Below are positions 1 to 5,518 of a stretch of DNA of 6,577 bases, piece by piece. Below the pieces are notes generated by a model. That model saw only the letters and a program-made list of their open reading frames with translations, searched no databases and was not told where the DNA came from. The stretch is from an uncultured Gammaproteobacteria bacterium (lineage in GTDB: Bacteria; Pseudomonadota; Gammaproteobacteria; GCA-001735895), in contig CALJQI010000375.1 in NCBI GenBank assembly GCA_937980285.1, positions 1 to 6,577 of the forward strand. Reading direction: 5' to 3'. Numbering within the stretch: the first letter of the stretch is position 1; each line of letters opens with the position of its first letter. The translations under genes were made by a program, and so were the position numbers.

Positions 1-162
1 CATTGGTCTACGCTGCCGGTTGGCTGTTACGGGCGATATTTTGCGCTCGACGGCGGTTGTGTCTGGGGTGGCCACCTGGTCGCGCTCAGGGTCGATTTCG
101 ATGCCGAGGACTGGTTTTTTGTCGATTCTCACACCAAAAAACCGATAAAAACTGCTAAATAA
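1..162 (+). CDS. apaH: Symmetrical bis(5'-nucleosyl)-tetraphosphatase ApaH, C-terminal end (partial)
   Basis: Frame 1 is open from the first base to tandem TAA TAA stops (160-165) and gives the last 53 residues of a protein whose start lies outside the window. The fragment opens with HWSTLP and has the C-terminal ApaH block FALDGGCVWGGHLVALR, followed by a short aromatic strand (DWFFVDSH) and a lysine-rich tail. From memory, E. coli ApaH ends with a closely similar LDTGC-WGG-LTCLR segment. ApaH is a cytosolic metallophosphatase that splits Ap4A into two ADP and also removes Np4 caps from RNA. The metal-binding motifs lie upstream and cannot be checked here. The gene is on the + strand, opposite to the lptD-rsmA operon in which it is often found. 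Identity is fairly secure from the C-terminal signature, although only about a fifth of the protein is visible. Confidence 0.85.
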   Translation, partial: HWSTLPVGCYGRYFALDGGCVWGGHLVALRVDFDAEDWFFVDSHTKKPIKTAK

Positions 163-301
163 TAAGGATAATTAATTCACTTTTGCTGGCGGGCCGGGGT
201 TTAAATGCGATGTTTTTCGCTATCTTTGACCCATTTACAGCTATAAGTTACCTGTGGCCACAGTGTAACCATGAGCAATAGACCGTCGCGATATCGTCGA
301 G

Positions 302-415
302 ATGCTGAGACGCGAGAACGACCTGGCGATTCTGAGCATGAGCGCGCGTTTTGTTAGCCAGGCGTTACAGGAAGCCGAAGATAATACCCCGTTGGAAGGT
401 GAGAATTTTGAATAA
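302..415 (+). CDS. Possible small ORF (37 aa) coupled to the FecR-domain gene; may be a gene remnant
   Basis: An open frame from ATG 302 to TAA 413 encodes 37 residues (MLRRENDLAILSMSARF..., ending LEGENFE). The composition looks protein-like: amphipathic, with an acidic tail. The same frame is open back to a TGA at 272-274, so the ATG could be internal to a slightly longer unit; a second in-frame ATG is at 338. No good ribosome binding site precedes 302. An ATG at 271 lies in another frame, and one base lost near 278-280 would join it to this ORF, so this could be a frameshifted remnant. The stop codon overlaps the TTG start of the next gene (408-415), and the SD of that gene lies inside this ORF, an arrangement typical of translational coupling. 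I do not recognise the product. It could also be leader sequence without a protein product. Confidence 0.3.
   Translation: MLRRENDLAILSMSARFVSQALQEAEDNTPLEGENFE
394..402 (+). promoter_or_regulatory. Ribosome binding site that favours the TTG 408 start
   Basis: GGAAGGTGA ends five bases before TTG 408 (its GGAAGG core ends eight bases before). This decides between the possible starts of the downstream gene: TTG 351 would place a charged, non-signal stretch before the signal peptide, and GTG 399 overlaps the SD itself. Confidence 0.5.
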
Positions 416-1424
416 AAATCTGCTTATTACAGTGATTCTGGCGCTTTTGTCGTTTGCTGTTTATCAACCGGTTTCGGCGGCGGCAAGTGTAGAGTTAGTA
501 CCCTCTTCGCGAGTTATTCTGAAGATAACCTCCGGCATGACGGTCGATCAGATAATCCAGCGTGTCTATCCGAAAGACAAGGACTTGTGGCCCCGGATAA
601 AGGCCAAAATAATCGAAACTAATCCGCATTCGTTTGTCCAGTACTCGGACCGATTGATCCCGGGAACGCGGTTGAAACTGGTGGACATCCGACGTATCTA
701 CGACCAGGAACAGCTGACGCCAAAGATAAAGGTGGGCTTTGTCACCAGGCTGGAAGGCAAGGCGATTGCCAGGGACGTCAATAACCGTGTGCAGCAATTG
801 CAGATCAACTCGCGGATCTTCGAGGGTGATCGCATCGAAACCGAGATGGGTGCGCGTATACAGATTTTGATGAACGATGGCGCCGAAGTGTTTTTGAAGG
901 AAGATTCGGTACTCAAGATCAGCGAGTATGTCATTACCGCTGGCTATGGCGAGAAGAGCAGCAGTATTCTCGATTTACTGCGTGGCGGCTTGCGTAAGAT
1001 CACAGGCGCCATCGGCGCCAGTTCGCTGGCTAACTACCAGGTCCAGACCGGTCTCGCGACCATCGGCATACGCGGCACCGATTATGTCATCAAGTTATGC
1101 AAGCAGGACGATTGCACGCAGACGGTGAGTCGCAACGATCCGGAGGCTAAACTGCACGCGGTCGTGCTGGAAGGCGCCATTACGCTGACCACCGAAGAGG
1201 AAGTTCAAATCCTGATGGCAATGGGTGAATACGGTACCGCGACCACCGAAACCCTGGTCATCGAGGAAGAGGTCCCGGTGCCGGTCGGATTTCTGAACCA
1301 GCAGGAAACGCAGCAGTTCAACGCGTCGATTCCGCAAAAAGCCGAAGTCAGGGAAGAAGAAGAGGAATCAGGTAAAGCCTGGCCCTGGATTCTCGGCGTG
1401 CTGCTGCTCGCCATCGGCCTGTAA
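408..1424 (+). CDS. Exported LysM-like/FecR-domain protein with C-terminal membrane segment
   Basis: With the TTG 408 start the product has 338 residues. Residues 1-25 form a signal peptide: a lysine near the start, the hydrophobic core LLITVILALLSFAV, and a likely cleavage site near VSA-A-A-S. Residues about 36-93 resemble a LysM or FimV-type segment (T45-V-D-Q-I-I, then a tryptophan-anchored helix, then N72-P and IPGTRLKLVD). Residues about 109-275 match a FecR domain, with the hallmark TIGIRGTDYVI at 218-228. A charged stretch with five consecutive glutamates (316-320) leads to the hydrophobic end WPWILGVLLLAIGL, which stops exactly at the terminus. FecR domains are known as periplasmic or anti-sigma signalling modules. 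Here there is no neighbouring ECF sigma factor or TonB receptor, and a signal peptide replaces the cytosolic sigma-binding end, so a FecI/FecR role is unlikely. I infer an envelope protein of unknown function, possibly binding peptidoglycan. Domain calls are by eye. GTG 399 and TTG 351 are alternative starts. Confidence 0.85.
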   Translation: MNKNLLITVILALLSFAVYQPVSAAASVELVPSSRVILKITSGMTVDQIIQRVYPKDKDLWPRIKAKIIETNPHSFVQYSDRLIPGTRLKLVDIRRIYDQEQLTPKIKVGFVTRLEGKAIARDVNNRVQQLQINSRIFEGDRIETEMGARIQILMNDGAEVFLKEDSVLKISEYVITAGYGEKSSSILDLLRGGLRKITGAIGASSLANYQVQTGLATIGIRGTDYVIKLCKQDDCTQTVSRNDPEAKLHAVVLEGAITLTTEEEVQILMAMGEYGTATTETLVIEEEVPVPVGFLNQQETQQFNASIPQKAEVREEEEESGKAWPWILGVLLLAIGL

Positions 1425-1440
1425 ACTCCGTCACCCGCGG

Positions 1441-1475
1441 GCGCTACGCATCGATCCATTCAGCAGCGCTTTTTT
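1441..1475 (+). terminator. Weak candidate terminator after the FecR-domain gene
   Basis: GCGCT (1441-1445) can pair with AGCGC (1465-1469), extended by one G-U pair, and six T residues follow (1470-1475). The position, 17 bases after the stop, is right. The stem is only 5-6 bp and the loop is 19 bases, so the T-run is the main support. Confidence 0.3.
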
Positions 1476-1562
1476 AATTCGACGCGATATCGATACGGCG
1501 TTTTAGCTGGCGCCCGGAGCGCGTAGCGAGATGTTGCAAAGGGTTGTCAACGCGGTGAATAA

Positions 1563-1589
1563 CGCCGCTGAATCTATTTAGCAGCGCCG
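1563..1589 (-). terminator. Candidate terminator of the FHA gene / folA operon
   Basis: Read on the minus strand, CGGCGCTG (1589-1582) pairs with CAGCGGCG (1570-1563) around an 11-base loop, giving an 8-bp stem with one G-G mismatch. It lies about 15 bases after the FHA stop codon. The following U-tract is poor (TTATTC), so it may be a weak or Rho-assisted terminator, or simply an RNA hairpin. Confidence 0.35.
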
Positions 1590-1604
1590 CAAATAAAATG
1601 TCGG

Positions 1605-1931
1605 TTAATCTTCGTCCGAGGTGTCGAACTGGGCGGCGAAGGCGCCGGCAATTTCCAGCAGGCTCTGGATCGTGTACTGCCTGTTTCCCAGTACGATGGG
1701 TTGGTGCAGCTGCACGTAACCTTCGTGAAAAGGGACCAGGCGGTTATTTTTTATCAGGAAGGTACCATTGGTCGAGCCGAGGTCGCGCAGGTAAACCTCT
1801 CCATTGATGACCTGGATTTCAGCGTGCTGCTTGCTCACGGTTGGGTCATTGATATAGATATGACCCTCGCGTCCAATAATATAAGTTCTACTTTCCATGC
1901 GCTTGACATCCTCGCCCATATCATAGTCCAT
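1605..1931 (-). CDS. Small stand-alone FHA-domain protein
   Basis: The 108-residue product is almost entirely one forkhead-associated domain. Conserved positions are all visible: G20-R21, the S33-K-Q-H36 core (TVSKQHAEI), and LRDLGSTNGTF with N55-G56-T57. R21, S33 and N55 are the residues that contact phosphothreonine in this family. The tail ends in an acidic TSDED. There is no signal peptide or membrane segment, so it should be cytosolic. FHA domains bind phosphothreonine peptides, but no Ser/Thr kinase or phosphatase gene is in the window, so the partner is unknown. ATG 1931 is chosen; a TTG directly before it (1934) has better SD spacing (7 versus 10 bases) and would add one residue. The gene follows folA by 48 bases on the same strand and may be read both from the operon and from its own promoter. 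It converges on the FecR-domain gene. Confidence 0.9.
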   Translation of the reverse strand: MDYDMGEDVKRMESRTYIIGREGHIYINDPTVSKQHAEIQVINGEVYLRDLGSTNGTFLIKNNRLVPFHEGYVQLHQPIVLGNRQYTIQSLLEIAGAFAAQFDTSDED

Positions 1932-1941
1932 CAAGAACAGC

Positions 1942-1947
1942 CCTCCT
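1942..1947 (-). promoter_or_regulatory. Strong Shine-Dalgarno of the FHA gene
   Basis: AGGAGG on the minus strand lies 10 bases before ATG 1931 and 7 bases before TTG 1934. It is the only near-perfect SD seen on the minus strand here. The upstream operon genes have weak or no SD, so this gene appears to be initiated independently of folA. Confidence 0.65.
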
Positions 1948-1977
1948 CGACAGAGCAGACCAGTCTAACCCAAATAA

Positions 1978-2006
1978 ATTCAAATTTCCCGCACAAATTT
2001 TGTCAA
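1978..2006 (-). promoter_or_regulatory. Candidate sigma-70 promoter for the FHA gene inside the folA 3' end
   Basis: On the minus strand a perfect -35 TTGACA (2006-2001) is followed after exactly 17 bases by TTGAAT (1983-1978), which matches 4 of 6 positions of the -10 consensus. The predicted start, near 1971, would give a leader of about 40 bases carrying the AGGAGG. The -10 overlaps the folA stop codon. The -10 lacks the important second-position A, so activity is uncertain. Confidence 0.4.
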
Positions 2007-2471
2007 GGAATACGCGTGCGGATTGCTGCGATCGGCTTCAAAGTCTTCTCGATTTTCGACTTTCCATTCGCTCTTTTGGTACTCGGGGAACCAGGTATCA
2101 CCTTCGAACTCGTGATCGATCCGGGTGATGTACATATTTGTCGCGAGTTCGAGTGATTGCTGGTACAGGCTGGCGCCACCGATCAGCATGATCTCTTCAT
2201 CGTCCCGGCACAGGGCTATCGCGGCATCGATGCTGTTGACGACATCACATCCCGCGGCGCTGAAATCAGGGTCGCGGGTGACCACGATATTACGCCTGCC
2301 CGGCAGGGGTTTTCCGATCGATTCGAAAGTCTTTCGGCCCATGACGATGGGCTTTCCCATCGTGGTGCGTTTGAAAAAAGCAAGATCGGCAGGCAGGTGC
2401 CAGGGCAGTCCGTTGTTACTGCCGATTAGATTGTTTTTGTCCATGGCTACGATCAGCGAGATTTTTTTCAT
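1980..2471 (-). CDS. folA: Dihydrofolate reductase
   Basis: The 163-residue protein has the normal chromosomal DHFR length. It reduces dihydrofolate to tetrahydrofolate with NADPH in the cytosol and is the target of trimethoprim. Visible motifs, in order: the Met20-type loop with IGSNNGLPWHLPADL, including W24 and the active-site acid D29; FFKRTTMGKPIVMGRKTFESIG, covering the NADPH site near G45-R46-K47-T48; LPGRRNIVVTRD; IMLIGGASLYQ with the conserved Gly-Gly and Y103; and EGDTWFPEY. All key residues are present, so it should be active. Its ATG overlaps the rsmA stop as ATGA (2468-2471), and no good SD precedes it, which suggests translation coupled to rsmA. In E. coli folA is separate from this operon and on the other strand near apaH; here it is the operon's fifth gene. 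Confidence 0.97.
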   Translation of the reverse strand: MKKISLIVAMDKNNLIGSNNGLPWHLPADLAFFKRTTMGKPIVMGRKTFESIGKPLPGRRNIVVTRDPDFSAAGCDVVNSIDAAIALCRDDEEIMLIGGASLYQQSLELATNMYITRIDHEFEGDTWFPEYQKSEWKVENREDFEADRSNPHAYSLTKFVREI

Positions 2472-3241
2472 TGGCTCAGGGTCTTGCTCAGTTTGGCGAA
2501 ATCGGCGATGTCCAGTTTTTCAGCGCGTAATCCCGGGTCGACGCCGCATGCGATGATTGTTTCACGATCCAGTATCGATTTCAGCGAATTGGAAATAGTT
2601 TTGCGGCGCTGGTTGAACGCCGATTGCACGATTTGCGAAAAGTTCGCGTAGTCGCCGATATCTACCGCGGGCGCCGGTCTCGGGATTAACCGTATCACGG
2701 CTGAATCGACTTTTGGTGGCGGGCTGAAACTGCCGGGAGCGACATCGAACAGGTACTGGCATCTGCAATGATACTGCAACATCACGGAAAGGCGCCCGTA
2801 ACTGGCGTCGTCGCAGCCGGCCACGATTCGCTGCGCCACTTCTTTTTGTACCATGAAGTGCATGTCTTCGATCAATTCTGCGGACTCGAGTAAATGAAAC
2901 ATCAGCGGCGTCGAAATGTTGTAAGGCAGGTTTCCCACCAGCCTGAACTTTTTATCCCGCGCGATACTGCCCAGTTCGAACTTGAGAATATCCGCGTTGA
3001 CGACTTCGAGCTGGCCGAATTGCTTCGCCTGCCGTTGCAGTGCCGGCACCAGGTCGCGATCGAGCTCTATCGCGATAAGCCGCTGGCAGCGTTGCAGTAG
3101 AGGATAAGTCAGCGCTCCCTGGCCCGGGCCGATCTCGAGCAGATATTCTCCAGGCTGCGGATCGACAGCGCTGAGGATGCGCTCGATAACGTTTCGATCA
3201 TGCAAAAAATGCTGACCGAAACGTTTACGCGGCCGATGCAT
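2468..3241 (-). CDS. rsmA: 16S rRNA (adenine(1518)-N6/adenine(1519)-N6)-dimethyltransferase
   Basis: RsmA (KsgA) uses SAM to dimethylate two adjacent adenines in the 3' terminal helix 45 of 16S rRNA during late small-subunit assembly; its loss gives kasugamycin resistance. The 257-residue product shows the family N-terminus RKRFGQHFL, SAM motif I EIGPGQGALT (36-45), the acidic E59 that holds the ribose, N-A-D84 for the adenine, the catalytic NLPYNIS motif (104-110), QKEVAQR (132-138), FSPPPKVDS (172-180) and the C-terminal QRRKT (211-215). The open frame continues upstream to 3448, but that part is antisense-like sequence overlapping pdxA; ATG 3241 matches the family start exactly. It overlaps the end of pdxA by 17 bases and the start of folA by 4. 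The SD is poor. Confidence 0.97.
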   Translation of the reverse strand: MHRPRKRFGQHFLHDRNVIERILSAVDPQPGEYLLEIGPGQGALTYPLLQRCQRLIAIELDRDLVPALQRQAKQFGQLEVVNADILKFELGSIARDKKFRLVGNLPYNISTPLMFHLLESAELIEDMHFMVQKEVAQRIVAGCDDASYGRLSVMLQYHCRCQYLFDVAPGSFSPPPKVDSAVIRLIPRPAPAVDIGDYANFSQIVQSAFNQRRKTISNSLKSILDRETIIACGVDPGLRAEKLDIADFAKLSKTLSQ

Positions 3242-4217
3242 CCGCCTGTCTGTTGTTGGCCTGCAGGATTGCCGAATCGATCGCGGCGAACAGGCTGTCC
3301 GGCCTGGCCTCGGCGCTGCCGGCGAGATTGAGCGCGGTACCGTGATCGACCGAAGTTCTGATGATCGGTAAACCGAGCGTGGTGTTGACCGCGTTATGGA
3401 AGCCAACGTGTTTGAGCACCGGCAAGCCCTGGTCGTGATACATGGCAAGCACCGCGTCGGCGTCCTGCAGCATGCCCGTGGTAAACAGGCTGTCCGCGGG
3501 GTAGGGGCCGCTCACATCGATGCCGCCGGCGCGAAGCGCGTCGAGGGTAGGAATGATGATCTCGATCTCCTCCCGCCCCAGGTATCCGTTTTCGCCAGCG
3601 TGCGGATTTAGGCCGCAAACCTTGATGCGCGGTTTGCGCAGCGCAAAGCGCCGACGCAGGTCATGGTGCAGAATTTCGATGACTTCGGTGATCGTCTGCC
3701 GGTCGATGGCATCGGCGACGTCGCGCAACGGCAGGTGGGTTGTTACCAGGGCAACTCTCAGTTGTCCGGTCAGCAGAAGCATTACCGGTTTCGGCGTCTG
3801 GCAGATTTCGGCGAGGAACTCGGTGTGCCCGGTAAAGTCGATACCGGCGCGATTGATGATGTCTTTTTGCACCGGCGCGGTGACCATGGCGTCGAACTCG
3901 CCGGCCAGGCAGGACTTGCAGGAGCGTTCGAGCAGATGCAGTACATAGCCCGCGTTGGCGGTATCCAGTTGCCCCGGCAGGGCGGGTACGGCCAGCGGCT
4001 GGTGGATGATTTCGATGCGATTGCCGGCGCGCGGTCGGTCGCCGTAGTCGACGAATTCGATCTTTGATCCCAGCGCGCTCGCGCGCGCGGCGAGTAGCTG
4101 GCGGTCGCCTGTAACCACCAGGCGCGCATCGAATCGACTCGGGTCGATAGCGGCGACAATATCCGGTCCTATGCCCGCGGGTTCTCCGGAAGTAATGATG
4201 ATGCGGGCATCAGGCAT
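3225..4217 (-). CDS. pdxA: 4-hydroxythreonine-4-phosphate dehydrogenase
   Basis: PdxA oxidises 4-phosphohydroxy-L-threonine with NAD(P) to the precursor that PdxJ condenses with 1-deoxyxylulose 5-phosphate, in the DXP-dependent pyridoxal phosphate pathway. The 330-residue length is typical. Visible signatures are the N-terminal SGEPAGIGPDI, TAPVQK (113-118), the substrate-binding H131-T132 in DFTGHTEFLAE, and the three metal-binding histidines H161 (TTHLPL), H206 (LNPHAGENG) and H261 (YHDQGLPVLK). A further conserved block is SVDHGTALNLAG (289-300). The start ATG (4217-4215) overlaps the surA stop in ATGCCTGA, an 8-base overlap, and there is no clear SD. Both point to coupled translation. The C-terminus is alanine-rich and overlaps the rsmA start. 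Confidence 0.97.
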   Translation of the reverse strand: MPDARIIITSGEPAGIGPDIVAAIDPSRFDARLVVTGDRQLLAARASALGSKIEFVDYGDRPRAGNRIEIIHQPLAVPALPGQLDTANAGYVLHLLERSCKSCLAGEFDAMVTAPVQKDIINRAGIDFTGHTEFLAEICQTPKPVMLLLTGQLRVALVTTHLPLRDVADAIDRQTITEVIEILHHDLRRRFALRKPRIKVCGLNPHAGENGYLGREEIEIIIPTLDALRAGGIDVSGPYPADSLFTTGMLQDADAVLAMYHDQGLPVLKHVGFHNAVNTTLGLPIIRTSVDHGTALNLAGSAEARPDSLFAAIDSAILQANNRQADASAA

Positions 4218-5502
4218 CTGGTTTTTCAGGGAAAATCACGTAGGCTTCGTCGCGCAGGCGGCGTTTCCATAGATCGAAAACCTCGCGTTGTTTTTGCTGC
4301 AGTAGCTGCGAGAAAATTTTCTGGCGCTTGTTTTGCGCGGTTTCATCGACGGTGCGACGCCCGGTAACCTCCACCAGGTGCCAGCCGAACTGGCTGCGAA
4401 AAGGCTCGCTGAGTTCGCCTTCTTCAAGTGTGTCGGCGACGGCTTCATATTCCCTGACCGTGGCGCCGGGTTCCATCCAGCCGATATCGCCGCCCTCCGA
4501 ACCCGAGGTGTAATCCACCGAGTAAAGTCGCGCCAGCCTGGCGAAATCCTCGCCCGACAGTATGCGCTGGCGAAATTCCTGCAGGCGCTTCTGCGCGTCT
4601 TCCTCGGAAATCAGTTCGTTCGGCCTGATCAGTATGTGCCGACTGCGCGTTTGCTTGATGAGCACCTGCTGCAGGTCGCGGCGCTCTCTCAGGTGCACGA
4701 TATGGAAACCGCTGGCGCTGCGTATCGGGCCGGCGTGGCCACCCGGCGACATCGATAACACCTGGGTGGTAAACAGGCTCGGAATTTCGGCTTTCTTGCG
4801 CCAGCCGAGGTCGCCGCCCTGCAGCGCGGTATCGCCGGCGGAGTAGGTATTGGCGAGTTGATCGAATTCTTCACCGCGGTCGAGACGGGAAATAATATCG
4901 GCCGCCGAGCTTCGCGCGGCGTCGACCTGCTCCGGCGTGGCGGCGTCGGGTAAGGCGATCAGAATGTGGGACAGGCGATACTCGTAACTGGCGTCCTCGT
5001 TGCCGCTCTGGCTGATAAATTCGTCAACCTCCGCGTCGCTGATGGATGCGTTGCGCTGGCTATACTGTCGCCGCAGGGTGGAAATGGTCATTTCCCTGCT
5101 CACCGCGTTGCGATACTTGTCGTAGTCGATACCATCCGCGATCAATGCCCCGCGGAATTCAGTCAGCGTCATGTCGTTCTGGCGAGCCAGGCGCTGCATG
5201 GCCTGGTTGAGCTGGCTATCGGATATCTGGATTCCGCGCCGGTTGGCCTCCTGTAATAACAGCGAATCGTTGATCAGGGCTTCGAGCACCTGTCGCTCGA
5301 GCACGTCTTCTGGCGGCAGATTACGCTGCGCCCGCCTGAGGTCGACTGCAATCAGTTTGACCCGGTCGTCGAGCTCGCGCCTGGTTATCACGCTTTCATC
5401 GACGACCGCGACGATGGTGTCGAGCGAAGTCTGCGCGGCCGCAGCCGGCGTCAGCGCCAGCAGGCTGCCAACGAGAAGCCCTGTTAATCCTTTCATTTTC
5501 AT
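4210..5502 (-). CDS. surA: Periplasmic chaperone / peptidyl-prolyl isomerase SurA
   Basis: SurA escorts unfolded outer-membrane proteins, LptD among them, through the periplasm to the BAM complex. The 430-residue product (E. coli has 428) starts with a signal peptide: MKMKG, a hydrophobic run, and cleavage after TPAAAA near residue 23. The N-terminal chaperone domain follows (about 27-170, beginning DTIVAVVDESVITRRELD). Then come two parvulin-type PPIase domains, at about 175-272 (LSHILIALP ... GGDLGW ... GFHIVHLRE) and 286-381 (SRHILIRP ... GGDIGW ... FGWHLVEVTGRR). A C-terminal helix with LLQQKQREVFDLWKRRLRDEAYV completes the chaperone core. The start is ATG 5502; ATG 5496 would remove two residues. 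It begins 16 bases after the lptD stop with only a weak SD. Its stop overlaps pdxA. Confidence 0.97.
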   Translation of the reverse strand: MKMKGLTGLLVGSLLALTPAAAAQTSLDTIVAVVDESVITRRELDDRVKLIAVDLRRAQRNLPPEDVLERQVLEALINDSLLLQEANRRGIQISDSQLNQAMQRLARQNDMTLTEFRGALIADGIDYDKYRNAVSREMTISTLRRQYSQRNASISDAEVDEFISQSGNEDASYEYRLSHILIALPDAATPEQVDAARSSAADIISRLDRGEEFDQLANTYSAGDTALQGGDLGWRKKAEIPSLFTTQVLSMSPGGHAGPIRSASGFHIVHLRERRDLQQVLIKQTRSRHILIRPNELISEEDAQKRLQEFRQRILSGEDFARLARLYSVDYTSGSEGGDIGWMEPGATVREYEAVADTLEEGELSEPFRSQFGWHLVEVTGRRTVDETAQNKRQKIFSQLLQQKQREVFDLWKRRLRDEAYVIFPEKPDA

Positions 5503-5518
5503 AGCTTGCCAATGGTCA

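Noticed and set aside
226..254. Promoter for the FecR-domain gene: TTGACC at 226-231 and TATAAG at 242-247
   Set aside because: The two boxes are only 10 bases apart. At the proper distance from either box the partner is poor (TTACCT, or GCTATC), so no convincing promoter is seen in 163-301.
351..407. TTG 351 as start of the FecR-domain gene
   Set aside because: It would place 19 strongly basic residues before a clear signal peptide, and the good SD (394-402) serves TTG 408.
287..1492. Direct copies of CGCGATATCG at 287-296 and 1483-1492 flanking the FecR-domain gene, considered as insertion boundaries
   Set aside because: Only 10 bases match and the core is palindromic. Several 10-base matches are expected by chance in a window of this size, and there is no other mobile-element evidence.
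1442..1528. Inverted repeat CGCTACGC (1442-1449) / GCGTAGCG (1521-1528) in the convergent intergenic region
   Set aside because: Eight bases with a loop of about 70 is within chance expectation and has no T-run.
1531..1581. 16-codon ORF MLQRVVNAVNNAAESI in the convergent intergenic region
   Set aside because: Too short, no SD, and the preceding stop is close; it cannot be supported as a gene.
2468..3448. Extended 326-codon version of rsmA starting at 3448
   Set aside because: The first 69 codons overlap pdxA in another frame and are Arg/Ser/Pro-rich, as expected of shadow sequence; the RsmA family begins at the RKRFGQHFL block, giving ATG 3241.
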